A DNA stretch of 40,408 nt from Pseudomonadota bacterium (GCA_025352885.1 JANXRZ010000167.1:1-40408); one strand, 5' to 3'. Counted from the first letter of the stretch, positions 16,834-26,211 are shown. The notes: generated by a model not told the origin, from the sequence alone. Made by a program: numbers and translations.

Positions 16834-18036
16834 ATGAACGCACCTCTCAAACTCGACACACCGGTCGAGAAAATCCGAGCATTCCACAAGCAGCTGGTCG
16901 ATATCCGCCAGGACATCCATGCGCACCCGGAACTCGGTTTCAACGAACGCCGCACGTCCGACCTCGTAGCCGCCAAGCTCGAGGGGTGGGGAATCGAAGT
17001 GCATCGCGGGCTTGCCAAAACCGGATTGGTCGGCGTTATCAAGGGCAGCAAGACGACAAGCGGCCGTGCGATCGGCCTGCGTGCAGACATGGACTGCCTG
17101 CCGATGCACGAGTTGGGAAATATGCCCTACAAGTCGGTAAATCCTGGGTGCATGCACGCCTGCGGCCACGACGGCCACACCACAATGCTGCTCGGCGCCG
17201 GGCGCTACCTGGCCGAAACCCGAAATTTCGACGGCACCGCCTACCTGATTTTCCAACCGGCCGAAGAAGGCGGCGGCGGTGGACGGGTGATGGTCGAAGA
17301 CGGCCTTTTCGACCGCTTCCCGGCCAACGAGATCTACGCTTTACATAACTGGCCGAGCTTACCGCCGGGCAAGATTGCCGTTCGCCCGGGACCGGTGATG
17401 GCCGCCACTGATGAGATCAAGATCACGGTGAGAGGCAAAGGCGGGCATGCGGCGATGCCCCACCAGGGTGTAGACCCGGTCGTCGTCGCGGCGCACATCA
17501 TCACCGCGCTCCAGACGATCGCGAGCCGCAACGTCAGCCCTGTCGACGCCGTAGTGGTCAGCCTCTGCTCGATGCAAACAAGCCAGGTCGGCGCCTACAA
17601 CGTGATTCCCGATGCAGTGCAACTGTGCGGCACCATCCGAAGCTTCCGCGAGGAGACACGCGACCTAGCCGAGAAGCGGGTCAAGGAAATCGTTTCAGGG
17701 ATCGCCGCCGCAATGGGCGGTTCTGCCCAAATTGAATACCAGCGCAACTACCCGGCGACGGTGAACACGGAGAAGGAGGCGCGCTTCGCAGCGCGGGTCG
17801 GCGAGCGCATCTTCGGCGCGGCAAACGTGGTCACCGACGCCGACCCCACTATGGGCGGCGAAGACTTCTCCTACATGCTGCAGGTTCGCCCCGGCGCTTA
17901 TGTCTTTCTCGGACAAGGCGGTGGGCCAATGAGTTGCTTCCTGCACAACCCGAACTACGATTTCAACGATGACGTGATTCCGATGGGCGCCGGCTACTTG
18001 GCCGCGCTCGTAGAGGAATCGCTGCCGGTCAAGTAA
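16834..18036 (+). CDS. M20 family amidohydrolase (hippurate hydrolase-like)
   Basis: The 400-residue enzyme belongs to the M20D family, which hydrolyses N-acyl or amide bonds such as hippurate, N-acetyl amino acids or indole-acetyl conjugates. Metal ligands visible are Cys110 and His112 (MHACGHDGHT), Glu144/Glu145 (QPAEEGGGG), His171 (ALHNWP) and the C-terminal His in FLHNPNYDFND. The lid domain with GKGGHAAMPHQGVDP is inserted near 205. No signal peptide is seen, so it is cytoplasmic. It sits between permease and binding-protein genes of an ABC importer, with GGAG before the ATG, suggesting it cleaves the imported compound. Confidence 0.93.
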   Translation: MNAPLKLDTPVEKIRAFHKQLVDIRQDIHAHPELGFNERRTSDLVAAKLEGWGIEVHRGLAKTGLVGVIKGSKTTSGRAIGLRADMDCLPMHELGNMPYKSVNPGCMHACGHDGHTTMLLGAGRYLAETRNFDGTAYLIFQPAEEGGGGGRVMVEDGLFDRFPANEIYALHNWPSLPPGKIAVRPGPVMAATDEIKITVRGKGGHAAMPHQGVDPVVVAAHIITALQTIASRNVSPVDAVVVSLCSMQTSQVGAYNVIPDAVQLCGTIRSFREETRDLAEKRVKEIVSGIAAAMGGSAQIEYQRNYPATVNTEKEARFAARVGERIFGAANVVTDADPTMGGEDFSYMLQVRPGAYVFLGQGGGPMSCFLHNPNYDFNDDVIPMGAGYLAALVEESLPVK

Positions 18037-18056
18037 CAAAAAAATAGGGAGGCTTC

Positions 18057-19652
18057 ATGAAAGTAGCACGCCGGTTTTCCGCGGTATTTGCCGTCGCATT
18101 CGCCGCGATTACCTTGTCCATCGGTGCCGCGACGACCGCCAGCGCTGTGACCCTCAAATGGGGCGCGCAGAACGACATCCTTACGCTCGATCCGCACTCG
18201 CAGAATCACTCCACCACCCACAGCCTCCTTCAGCACAGCTACGAAGGCCTGGTGCGCTACACCAAGGACTTCCAGGTCGAGCCCTGCCTGGCAACTCGCT
18301 GGCAGCAGATATCGCCAACGCAGTGGCGCTTCACGCTGCGAAAAGGCGTCAAGTTCCATGATGGCTCGCCATTCACTGCCGATGATGTCGTCTTCTCATA
18401 CGGGCGCATCATCCAGCCGCAAGGCACCAACCAGATTTATGTCACCGGCGTAAAGGAAGTAAAAAAGGTCGATGACCTCACCGTCGACCTCATCCTTTCC
18501 GGGCCGAATCCGGTATTGCTGCGCTTGCTTGTCGACTTCAGGATCATGAGCAAGACATGGTCTGTCAAAAACAAGTCGGAGAACATCCAGGACTACAAGG
18601 CGCGCGAGGAAACCTACGCATCGCGCAATGCAAATGGAACCGGGCCCTACGTGATCAAGTCGTGGGAACCGGACAAGCGGATCGTGCTTTCCGCTAATAC
18701 CGGCTGGTGGGACAAGATGCAAGGCAACGTCACAGACGTCATCTACACGCCGATCAAAGCGGATGCGACGCGCGTCGCAGCCCTGCTGGCCGGCGACGTG
18801 GACCTAGTAACCGACCTTCCCACCCAGGACGTCACACGCCTCCGAAACGACCCCAAGCTCAAGGTGCTGGATGGCGTCGAAGTGCGCACGATCTTCATCG
18901 GCCTTGACCAGTTCAGTCCGGAACTCCTTTATTCGAACGTCAAGGGAAAGAACCCGTTCAAGGACGTTCGTGTCCGCAAGGCGCTCAACATCTCCGTGGA
19001 CCGCGATGCGATCAAGCGCGTCACGATGCGGGGACTTTCGATTCCGGCGGCAATCATGGTCGCGCCCGGTGTGCATGGATATACCACCGAGCTCGATAAG
19101 GTCGCCGCAGTCGACGTGGAAGGCGCCAAGAAACTGCTGGCCGAGGCCGGCTACCCCGGCGGCTTCGAGTTCGGCCTGGACTGCCCCAACAACCGTTACG
19201 TGAACGACGAGGAGATCTGCCAGGCGCTCGTCGGGATGTGGGCGAAGGTCGGCCTCAAGGTGAAGCTCAACGCGCAGCCGATGGCAAGCTTCATCGCCAA
19301 GGTCCAGAACTTCGACCACAGCGCCTACATGCTCGGCTGGGGGGTGGCAACTTTCGATGCGCATTACACCTTGCAATCGCTGGTGCACACTAAAACCAAG
19401 GGCGCCGATGGCAGCTTCAACCTCGGCCGGTTCAGCGATGCGAAGCTCGATGCGCTGATCGATGCGGCCGCCGTCGAGACGGATGTGAAAAAGCGCGATG
19501 CCATGCTCACCGAAGGCCTGGTCATGACGCGTGAAAATCACTACTACGTCACTTTGCATCACCAGCTGCGCCCCTGGGCAATGAAGAAGAACGTCACGAC
19601 GATCTACAAGTCGGACGACCGGCCCGAGTCGCGCTACGCCCGCGTGGAGTGA
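18057..19652 (+). CDS. ABC transporter substrate-binding protein, SBP family 5
   Basis: This 531-residue periplasmic protein has a Sec signal peptide (basic start, hydrophobic core about 9-25, cleavage after ASA near residue 29). The family 5 features follow: TLDPHSQNHSTTHSLLQHSYEGL, LRKGVKFHDGSPFTADDVVFS, KNPFKDVRVRKALNISVDRDAI and the final LHHQLRPWAMK. Members bind di- and oligopeptides, opines, glutathione or nickel. The ligand cannot be read from sequence. A ribosome binding site (AGGGAGG) lies 7 bases before the ATG. Confidence 0.94.
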   Translation: MKVARRFSAVFAVAFAAITLSIGAATTASAVTLKWGAQNDILTLDPHSQNHSTTHSLLQHSYEGLVRYTKDFQVEPCLATRWQQISPTQWRFTLRKGVKFHDGSPFTADDVVFSYGRIIQPQGTNQIYVTGVKEVKKVDDLTVDLILSGPNPVLLRLLVDFRIMSKTWSVKNKSENIQDYKAREETYASRNANGTGPYVIKSWEPDKRIVLSANTGWWDKMQGNVTDVIYTPIKADATRVAALLAGDVDLVTDLPTQDVTRLRNDPKLKVLDGVEVRTIFIGLDQFSPELLYSNVKGKNPFKDVRVRKALNISVDRDAIKRVTMRGLSIPAAIMVAPGVHGYTTELDKVAAVDVEGAKKLLAEAGYPGGFEFGLDCPNNRYVNDEEICQALVGMWAKVGLKVKLNAQPMASFIAKVQNFDHSAYMLGWGVATFDAHYTLQSLVHTKTKGADGSFNLGRFSDAKLDALIDAAAVETDVKKRDAMLTEGLVMTRENHYYVTLHHQLRPWAMKKNVTTIYKSDDRPESRYARVE

Positions 19653-19688
19653 GGAAGACGCCAGTCGGGCGCTTGATGGGACGAGGCG

Positions 19689-20615
19689 TTGGCTGAGGGG
19701 GGCGCCGCATGGTGGCGGCGCGCGTGGGACCACGACCTCACATGGAGCTTTCGCCATTCGCCGATTACGGTAGTCGCGGCATTTGTCACACTCGTTTGCG
19801 TGGGCGGAGCAGTGCTTGCTCCCTGGATTGCGCCGCACAACCCGTTCGACAGCGGCACCCTTGTCCTGACCGACGGGTTCACACCGCCTTCATGGACCGC
19901 GTCAGGAACTACCCGCTACCTTCTTGGCACGGACGATCAAGGGCGCGATTTGCTCTCGACCATCATGTACGGCGCCCGGATCTCGCTCGGGGTCGGCGTA
20001 GCATCCGTTCTTTTCTCGATGGTCATAGGGGTCGTGCTCGGACTCGTATCGGGCTATGTCGGTGGCCGGCTGGACGCCTTCATCATGCGCGTGGCGGATA
20101 TCCAGTTGTCCTTCCCGCCGATCCTCGTGGCCTTGCTTATCGACGGGGTGGCGCGCGTCGCGCTTCCGAGGGAGGCGCACGACCAGATGGCGGTCTACGT
20201 GCTTGTTCTCGCGATCGGCGTTTCCGGCTGGGTCCAGTACGCGCGCACGGTGCGTGGCTCCACTCTCGTCGAGCGCGGCAAGGAATATGTCCAGGCCGCC
20301 CGTGTGATCGGCCGCAGCAGGGGCGCGATCATGCTGCATCACGTCCTGCCGAACGTCATGGGGCCGGTGCTCGTGATTGCGACCATCCATATCGCTACAG
20401 CCATCATTACGGAGGCGACACTGTCTTTTCTTGGCGTGGGCGTCCCGCCGACCCAGCCTTCCCTCGGCACCCTGATCCGGGTCGGGAACGACTTCCTGCT
20501 ATCCGGGGAATGGTGGATAACGGTGTTTCCGGGCGTTGCGCTCATCCTCCTCGTGCTGTCCGTCAATCTAGTGGGTGACTGGCTTCGCGATGCGCTCAAT
20601 CCGCGGCTGCGCTGA
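19689..20615 (+). CDS. peptide-type ABC transporter permease (DppC/OppC family)
   Basis: The 308-residue protein starts at TTG 19689, the only suitable in-frame start ahead of the conserved N-terminal amphipathic region and first helix (about 25-45). The family blocks LLGTDDQGRDLLSTIMYGARISL and the EAA loop (VIGRSRGAIMLHHVLPNVMGP, second half) are present, with six membrane helices in total. It pairs with the DppB-like protein at 15830. Weak starts in this operon may lower the amounts of membrane subunits relative to the binding protein. Confidence 0.93.
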   Translation: MAEGGAAWWRRAWDHDLTWSFRHSPITVVAAFVTLVCVGGAVLAPWIAPHNPFDSGTLVLTDGFTPPSWTASGTTRYLLGTDDQGRDLLSTIMYGARISLGVGVASVLFSMVIGVVLGLVSGYVGGRLDAFIMRVADIQLSFPPILVALLIDGVARVALPREAHDQMAVYVLVLAIGVSGWVQYARTVRGSTLVERGKEYVQAARVIGRSRGAIMLHHVLPNVMGPVLVIATIHIATAIITEATLSFLGVGVPPTQPSLGTLIRVGNDFLLSGEWWITVFPGVALILLVLSVNLVGDWLRDALNPRLR

Positions 20616-20682
20616 AAACCGCTACTGACAATGGATTGGCCAAACACCGCGTCGTTACTCGATCTACAGCGAACTTACTGAC

Positions 20683-21648
20683 ATGGCGGTGCCTCTTCTT
20701 GAAGTCCGCAATCTGCGCGTGGAGTTCCCAACGCGCCGCGGGACGCTTGTAGCGGTCGACGACCTCTCGTTCGAAATCGCCCCTGGGGAAATCCTGGGCG
20801 TCGTCGGTGAGTCGGGCGCGGGCAAGTCTCTCACCGGCATGGCGATCATCGGCCTTCTCGATCCGCCTGGACGCATCGGCGCAGGCAAAATCCGCCTCGA
20901 AGGCGAGCGGATAGATAATCTGTCCGGCGAGGCCCTGCGACGCATCCGGGGCAAGCGCATTGGCGCCATCTTCCAGGACCCGCTGACCTCCCTGAATCCG
21001 CTATTCACGATTGGCGAACAACTCATCGAGACAATCCGGCTGCACCTGGGCCTGGACACCCGCAGGGCACGCACTCACGCCATTGACCTCCTCGCGGAGG
21101 TCGGCATCCCGGTTCCCGAAGCGAGGATCGACAGTTACCCGCACCATTTCTCGGGCGGCATGCGCCAGCGGGTCGTCATCGCGCTCGCGCTCTGTGCCCG
21201 CCCGCGCTTGATCATTGCGGACGAGCCGACTACGGCGCTGGATGTGTCCATCCAAGCCCAGATCATCGAGCTGCTCAAGAAGATGGCGCGCGAAAATGGC
21301 GCAGCCGTCATGCTGATCACCCACGACATGGGCGTGATCGCAGAAACGGCCGATCGTGTTGCGGTCATGTATGCGGGACGACTGGCCGAGATCGGACCGG
21401 TCCGTGAAGTGATCCATGCGCCGCGCCACCCCTACACGGGTGGGCTCATGAGCTCCATACCGAAACTCGGTGACGACCGCAAATCGCTTGCCCAGATCGA
21501 TGGTTCGATGCCGCGCTTAACGGCGATACCCCAAGGCTGCGCGTTCAATCCGCGCTGCACCAGAAAATTCGCGCGCTGCCTGACCGAACGACCTTTGCCC
21601 ATCGATGCGGGCGCAACCCAGGCCGCCTGCTGGCTCTATGACCGCTGA
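20683..21648 (+). CDS. peptide ABC transporter ATPase (DppD/OppD family)
   Basis: The 321-residue ATPase has Walker A GESGAGKS (42-49), the Q-loop IFQDPLTSLNP, signature FSGGMRQRVVIALAL, Walker B LIIADEPTTALD and an H-loop LITHDMG. The C-terminal oligopeptide-transport domain carries the cysteine motif GCAFNPRCTRKFARC plus a final Cys near AACWL. It works as a heterodimer with the next gene product. The stop overlaps the likely start of the next gene by 11 bases. Confidence 0.95.
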   Translation: MAVPLLEVRNLRVEFPTRRGTLVAVDDLSFEIAPGEILGVVGESGAGKSLTGMAIIGLLDPPGRIGAGKIRLEGERIDNLSGEALRRIRGKRIGAIFQDPLTSLNPLFTIGEQLIETIRLHLGLDTRRARTHAIDLLAEVGIPVPEARIDSYPHHFSGGMRQRVVIALALCARPRLIIADEPTTALDVSIQAQIIELLKKMARENGAAVMLITHDMGVIAETADRVAVMYAGRLAEIGPVREVIHAPRHPYTGGLMSSIPKLGDDRKSLAQIDGSMPRLTAIPQGCAFNPRCTRKFARCLTERPLPIDAGATQAACWLYDR

Positions 21649-22627
21649 CACCCTGCTCGAGCTGAAAAGCGTCGGCCGGGATTTCGATGTCTCGCGTCCT
21701 TGGCTGAATCGGGTGCTCGAAAGAGAGCCTCGCCGAACCCTTCGGGCAGTGGATGACGTGACGTTTTCGATCACGCGCGGCCAGACTCTCGCGCTGGTTG
21801 GCGAATCAGGATGCGGTAAGTCGACCGTCGCGCGGCTCATCGTCGGCCTGTACTCCCTGTCCCGTGGAAGCATCCTCTTCGAGAGACAGGATCTTGCCGA
21901 CCCCGCTTCCGCACCGTTGAGGCGGAGGATGCAGATGATTTTTCAGGACCCTTACGCCAGCCTCAACCCGCGCTGGCGAGTGAGCAAGATCGTCGCGGAG
22001 CCGCTCGTCGCCCAAGGCCTTCTTGCAGACGGCCCCAAGCTTCGCGTGCGGGTGGCCGAGTTGCTCATCCAGGTAGGTCTCGCGCCGGAAGACGGCAATA
22101 AATACCCGCACGAGTTTTCCGGCGGCCAGCGCCAGCGCATCTCGATTGCGCGAGCCCTCTCGTCGAACCCGGAATTCCTCGTGTGCGACGAGCCGACTTC
22201 GGCGCTGGACGTTTCCGTCCAGGCCCAGATTCTCAACCTCATGAAGGATCTCCAGGGCCGGCTTGGCCTGACGTACCTCTTCATCTCCCACAACCTCGCG
22301 GTCGTATCGCATATCGCAACACGCGTGGGGGTCATGTACCTCGGCCGGCTCGTGGAGGTCGCAGACGCAAAGGACCTGTTCAATCGTCCGCGGCATCCCT
22401 ACACGCGAATGCTGATCGATGCGATTCCCGACCTGGCAATGAGCGGAAAGGCGCGCACGCCTGTCGCCGGCGAAGTCCCGAACCCGTTGTCGCCGCCGGC
22501 GGGCTGCGCCTTCCATCCGCGGTGCCCGCTTGCCAACGAACGGTGCCGTTCGGAAAGGCCTCTGCGCCGCGAAATGCCCTCGTCACACAGCGTGGCCTGC
22601 CACGCGGTGGAGGAAGGTCGCGCCTAG
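21638..22627 (+). CDS. peptide ABC transporter ATPase (DppF/OppF family)
   Basis: With ATG 21638 the protein has 329 residues; an ATG 33 bases upstream is in frame but lies deeper in the previous gene. Walker A is GESGCGKST (55-63), then MIFQDPYASLNPRW, signature FSGGQRQRISIARAL, Walker B VCDEPTSALDVSVQ, H-loop ISHNLAVV, and the C-terminal GCAFHPRCPLANERC cysteine motif. It is the second ATPase of the importer and the last gene of the operon. Its TAG forms a shared CTAG with the stop of the convergent 5'-nucleotidase gene. Confidence 0.95.
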   Translation: MTADTLLELKSVGRDFDVSRPWLNRVLEREPRRTLRAVDDVTFSITRGQTLALVGESGCGKSTVARLIVGLYSLSRGSILFERQDLADPASAPLRRRMQMIFQDPYASLNPRWRVSKIVAEPLVAQGLLADGPKLRVRVAELLIQVGLAPEDGNKYPHEFSGGQRQRISIARALSSNPEFLVCDEPTSALDVSVQAQILNLMKDLQGRLGLTYLFISHNLAVVSHIATRVGVMYLGRLVEVADAKDLFNRPRHPYTRMLIDAIPDLAMSGKARTPVAGEVPNPLSPPAGCAFHPRCPLANERCRSERPLRREMPSSHSVACHAVEEGRA

Positions 22628-23532
22628 CTTTTCAGGCGATTGGCCACGCCGAAAGGAACATGTCCTGTGGCAACGTGCTTCTGCGCGGACTCGACGTGGC
22701 CTCGCTGGTCATCGAAATAGATATCTGGCTGGAATGCGGCGAGGAAGGCGCTCTTGTCCAACCCGCCGAGAAACATGGCCTCATCGACCCCGACATTCCA
22801 GTCCATCAGGGTCCGCACGGCCCGTTCATGCGCCGGTGCGCTTCGCGCGGTCACCAGCGCCGTCCGGATCCGCATGGGCACCTCGCTGCCCGCCGTCTGC
22901 AGCCGGTGCAGTGCTTCAAGAAGCGGCTTGAAAGGGCCGGGCGGAAGAGGCCTGAGCGCATGCTCGCTCTCATGGCGCTGGAAAGCGTCGAGACCGTCGC
23001 GCTGGAACACCTGCTCCGCTTCGTCTGAAAAGAGTACCGCATCGCCGTCGAATGCGATCCGCACCTCATCGGCATGCCTCTCCGCGGCCTGTGCCGACTC
23101 CGGAATCACCCTGGCCGCCGGAAAGTTGGCGTCGATGGCGCCCCTGACGTCTTCCTCGTTGGCGGACAGGAACAGGTTCGCATTCAGCGCATCCAGGTAG
23201 CGGTAAGCGTTCCGCCCCCTTGTAAACACGCCTCGTTCGAGCTTGAGTCCCGCCTGCTTGGCGGACCGGAACACCCGCAAGCCCGAAACCGGGTCGTTCT
23301 TCGAGAGGATGACCACTTCTACGCGATGCGCATCCGGCGTATTGAACGAGAGCAGCTTTTGCACGAGCCGAAAAGCAACCCCGCTCTTTGCGCAATCTTC
23401 CAGCCGCGCGAGCTGCAGCTCCATGTAGGTCCGGTCCCCGCTCTTCTCGAAGACCTTGTTCTCTTCCTCGAAGTCGAAAAGTGCGCGCGAGGAGATGGCT
23501 ACGACCAGCTTGCCGTCGAACGATATGGGCAT
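22624..23532 (-). CDS. 5'-nucleotidase (cytosolic NT5C1-like family)
   Basis: ATG 23532 gives 302 residues beginning MPISFDGKLVVAISSRALFD, which matches the start of the bacterial members of the cytosolic 5'-nucleotidase family. A longer in-frame extension would run antiparallel into the preceding gene and has no homology. Family blocks are VVILSKNDPVSGLRVFRSA, FLSANEEDVRGAI, RIAFDGDAVLFSDEAE with the HAD-like Asp pair, and FLGGLDKSAFLAAFQPDIYFDDQ. Members hydrolyse nucleoside 5'-monophosphates. It is the last gene of a long leftward unit; its link to the transporter upstream is unclear. Confidence 0.85.
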   Translation of the reverse strand: MPISFDGKLVVAISSRALFDFEEENKVFEKSGDRTYMELQLARLEDCAKSGVAFRLVQKLLSFNTPDAHRVEVVILSKNDPVSGLRVFRSAKQAGLKLERGVFTRGRNAYRYLDALNANLFLSANEEDVRGAIDANFPAARVIPESAQAAERHADEVRIAFDGDAVLFSDEAEQVFQRDGLDAFQRHESEHALRPLPPGPFKPLLEALHRLQTAGSEVPMRIRTALVTARSAPAHERAVRTLMDWNVGVDEAMFLGGLDKSAFLAAFQPDIYFDDQRGHVESAQKHVATGHVPFGVANRLKS

Positions 23533-23608
23533 TGGGGTTCCACTGCGCCGCGAGGCAGCGCTGACCGCCAGATTGTACTTCCCTGCCGAACGGCGTCCTT
23601 GGGACGCG

Positions 23609-24037
23609 TTAGAGCGCCTGCGCGCCCAGTGCCGCCAAAGCAGCCCGGGCCACTTCGCAATCCTGCGCCCCGGTACCCGATCCCACGCCGATTGCGCCCA
23701 CGCACGTGCCGTCGATGATGATCGGAAAGCCGCCCTCGAGGTTGGTGAGCGCGCCCTCCGTGGCGATGGCCATCTTGAGTTCAAGCTCGGGCTTGAACTG
23801 GCCGGTCGGCTGGCGGATTGAAGCCGCGGAGATCGCCTTCTTCTGCGAAGTCCGGATCGACAGCACCTTGGCCCCGTCCATGCGCAGGAACGCGAGCAGA
23901 TTGCCGCCCTCGTCCACGACCGTGATGTTCTGCGGGACGCCGAGCTCTTCTGACTTTTTCAGTGCGGCGTGCAGCGCGAGCAATGCACCATCGTGCGTGA
24001 GCTTGAGGGAGGGCTTGGTGTTTGCTTTCTTGGTCAT
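23609..24037 (-). CDS. GlcG/HbpS family heme-binding-like protein (DUF336)
   Basis: ATG 24037 gives 142 residues starting MTKKANTKPSLKL. The fold is recognised from the N-terminal helix LALHAALKKSEELGVPQNITVVDEGGNLLAF and the C-terminal glycine-rich GGFPIIIDGTCVGAIGVGSGTGAQD, both standard for the GlcG/HbpS family. Members include the heme-binding HbpS, GlcG of the glycolate operon and proteins found in degradation operons; a biochemical role is mostly unproven. It follows the ATPase gene after 7 bases, so it belongs to the same operon. No signal peptide is evident. Confidence 0.88.
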   Translation of the reverse strand: MTKKANTKPSLKLTHDGALLALHAALKKSEELGVPQNITVVDEGGNLLAFLRMDGAKVLSIRTSQKKAISAASIRQPTGQFKPELELKMAIATEGALTNLEGGFPIIIDGTCVGAIGVGSGTGAQDCEVARAALAALGAQAL

Positions 24038-24044
24038 GCGATTG

Positions 24045-25133
24045 TCACTCCATGGGAAACACAAAAGCCTTGTCCAGATTGGCGCATAGGCCTATTGCGC
24101 TGCCGACGGGGAATTGCTCGATCGCCTCGAACCCGCCATGCCGCACCCGCAATGCGCCGCCTTCCTTGAATCGCACATACACATCCACGTGCGTACCCTG
24201 GTAGACATGCGTATCGACCGTGCCGACGCCCAGATTCGCACGCGCATCACCGGGCGACACCAGTACCAGATCGTCCGGCCGGATAAACAGAAGGCCTCCG
24301 GAGCCTTGCGCCAAGCCCCCGGCCCGTGCCGCAGGCAGCCGGATTCCAAGCCCGCCCGCGACCAATACCGCCTCTGCGCCCTCGCGGCCGACGACTTTGC
24401 AAGGCAGCCGGTTGATGTCCCCGATGAAGGATGCAACAAAGCTCGAGGCCGGATTGCGATAAAGCTGCGCGGGCTCCGAGAGCTGTTCGATCTTGCCGTG
24501 CGACATCACCGCAATGCGGTCGGACAACGACAAAGCCTCAGATTGATCATGCGTCACGAACACAGTCGTGATTCCTATGCGCTTCTGGATCTGCTTGAGC
24601 TCGAACTGCATCTCGCTGCGCAGGTTCTTGTCGATTGCTGAAAAAGGCTCATCGAGCAAAAGCACCTTTGGATTGATGACCAGCGCGCGCGCGAGCGCAA
24701 CCCGCTGCTGCTGGCCCCCCGACAGCTGGCGCGGGGACCTGTCGCCCATGCCGGGCAGGCGCACCATGTCGAGCGAATCGGCTACCCGCTGCCTGATTTC
24801 AGCAGCCGGGACCTTGCGCATCTTGAGACCGAAGCCGACGTTGTCCGTCACGCTCATGTGGGGAAACAACGCGTAGTTCTGGAACACCATCCCGATCGAC
24901 CGAAGATACGGCGGGACGTGGGTCACCGGTTCCCCGCCGATGAAAATCTCGCCGCGATCGGGCTCGAGGAACCCTGCGATCAGGTTGAGCAGCGTAGTCT
25001 TGCCGCAGCCGGACGGCCCCAGCAGCGTCAGGAATTCGCCTGTCCGCACCTCGAGTGAAACGTCGTTGACCGCGTGCGCGCCCGCGAAGGCCTTCACCAC
25101 CCCCTCCAGTGAAACGCTGACGGGTTCTTTCAT
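24045..25133 (-). CDS. ABC transporter ATPase, PotA/spermidine-putrescine type
   Basis: ATG 25133 gives 362 residues starting MKEPVSVSLEGVVKAF. Walker A is GPSGCGKT (39-46), followed by Q-loop VFQNYALFPHMSV, signature LSGGQQQRVALARAL, Walker B VLLLDEPFSAID and H-loop VTHDQSEAL. The C-terminal TOBE domain (from about 270) includes FIRPDDLVLV and HVYQGTHVDVYVRF. Together with the two permeases and binding protein at 26228-28987 it makes a complete polyamine/opine/amino-acid-type importer. The dioxygenase gene separates it from the permeases, an unusual order. Confidence 0.94.
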   Translation of the reverse strand: MKEPVSVSLEGVVKAFAGAHAVNDVSLEVRTGEFLTLLGPSGCGKTTLLNLIAGFLEPDRGEIFIGGEPVTHVPPYLRSIGMVFQNYALFPHMSVTDNVGFGLKMRKVPAAEIRQRVADSLDMVRLPGMGDRSPRQLSGGQQQRVALARALVINPKVLLLDEPFSAIDKNLRSEMQFELKQIQKRIGITTVFVTHDQSEALSLSDRIAVMSHGKIEQLSEPAQLYRNPASSFVASFIGDINRLPCKVVGREGAEAVLVAGGLGIRLPAARAGGLAQGSGGLLFIRPDDLVLVSPGDARANLGVGTVDTHVYQGTHVDVYVRFKEGGALRVRHGGFEAIEQFPVGSAIGLCANLDKAFVFPME

Positions 25134-25146
25134 GCGGAAAAATCGG

Positions 25147-26211
25147 TCACGCGTGTTGGCCGTCAGCGGCGCGCCAGCCGGCCACTGTGCGCATGCCGTT
25201 TGCCGGCGTAACGCCGCCGCGTAGCGCGCCTGCCGCGGTCGGCCCCCAGAGCACATCGTAGTTTTCCGGGAGTTCCCGGCTCTCGGGCGTCGACAGCCAG
25301 AGCCGGTAGACGAGCCGCTTTTTCTCGGGTTCGTCAAAATCGACGATCTCGGTACGCGAGTGATAGGTGACATGGTTGTTTAACAGTTGGATGTCACCTG
25401 GCTCCATGCGCGTCTGCATGCATAACTCATCAGCAAGGGTCGCAAGCAAATCCAGCGCTTCGTCCTGCTCCTTGCGCAGCCTGGGCGTGGCATGGAACTT
25501 CTGTGCCGACTCGACGTACGAACGCGAATACTGGCTCGAGAACCGCCCTTTGTGGACCCCGAACACGGGATTGACGTAATACGGCAGTTCGCCTTGGACT
25601 TCCTCGCTTTGGCGGCTGTGATGGTAAGCGCCGAACAATTCCTCCAGCAGGTCCGGTCGGCGCTCGAGCATCGCGTTGTGAATCGCCGGCGTGCTCACAA
25701 TCCTGCTCTCCCCTCCTACTCGGCACTGACGCGCGCACAAGAGCGCCACGACGTCGCACCGATCCGTATGGAACCGCAATGAGGAAGCCGTGCGATACCC
25801 ACGGGAATCCGGCCTGCCCAGCTGCTCTCCATAGTCGCGTACTTCAGCGAAGAACTCCCCCGCCTTGTTCTGGGAGACCGCCGTCCCGAGGTGCGCTCCG
25901 ATCCCCCACAATATCCAACGCAGGTCTTCCATCGAAAATGTGTCTGTCGGGATGCCGCGGATGTTGGCTATGCCGCAGCCATGTTCGAGATCCTTGGAGA
26001 TCGCCGCGAACCGGCGGGAGAGTACCGGCAACGGGAAGTCTTTCTTCGTGACCGCATACATCGGCAGGCCCGCGCCCCGAACTCCGCGGATGGCCCGTTG
26101 CAGGTCTTGGATTTCGTCCCTTGCAAGCACGTGGACCCAGTCGGATCGCGCTTCCATCTCCTTGCCCAGCCAGACGTCCGGCCCGGCCAGCGCAACGCGT
26201 TTAGTAACCAT
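25147..26211 (-). CDS. TauD/TfdA family Fe(II)/2-oxoglutarate-dependent dioxygenase
   Basis: The 354-residue enzyme belongs to the clavaminate synthase-like fold. The iron ligands are His148 and Asp150 (RFHTD) and probably His284 (NNHVTYHSRT). Arg303 (VYRLWLS) is positioned to bind 2-oxoglutarate. Such enzymes hydroxylate small molecules, often causing loss of a sulfonate, ether-linked or N-alkyl group. The gene lies inside an ABC importer operon, 16 bases after the permease and 13 before the ATPase, so it probably acts on the imported compound. The substrate is unknown. Confidence 0.92.
   Translation of the reverse strand: MVTKRVALAGPDVWLGKEMEARSDWVHVLARDEIQDLQRAIRGVRGAGLPMYAVTKKDFPLPVLSRRFAAISKDLEHGCGIANIRGIPTDTFSMEDLRWILWGIGAHLGTAVSQNKAGEFFAEVRDYGEQLGRPDSRGYRTASSLRFHTDRCDVVALLCARQCRVGGESRIVSTPAIHNAMLERRPDLLEELFGAYHHSRQSEEVQGELPYYVNPVFGVHKGRFSSQYSRSYVESAQKFHATPRLRKEQDEALDLLATLADELCMQTRMEPGDIQLLNNHVTYHSRTEIVDFDEPEKKRLVYRLWLSTPESRELPENYDVLWGPTAAGALRGGVTPANGMRTVAGWRAADGQHA

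Noticed and set aside
23533-23784. N-terminal extension of the 5'-nucleotidase frame
   Set aside because: It overlaps the GlcG/HbpS gene in another frame, is Arg/Ser-rich and has no family similarity; the family start fits ATG 23532.
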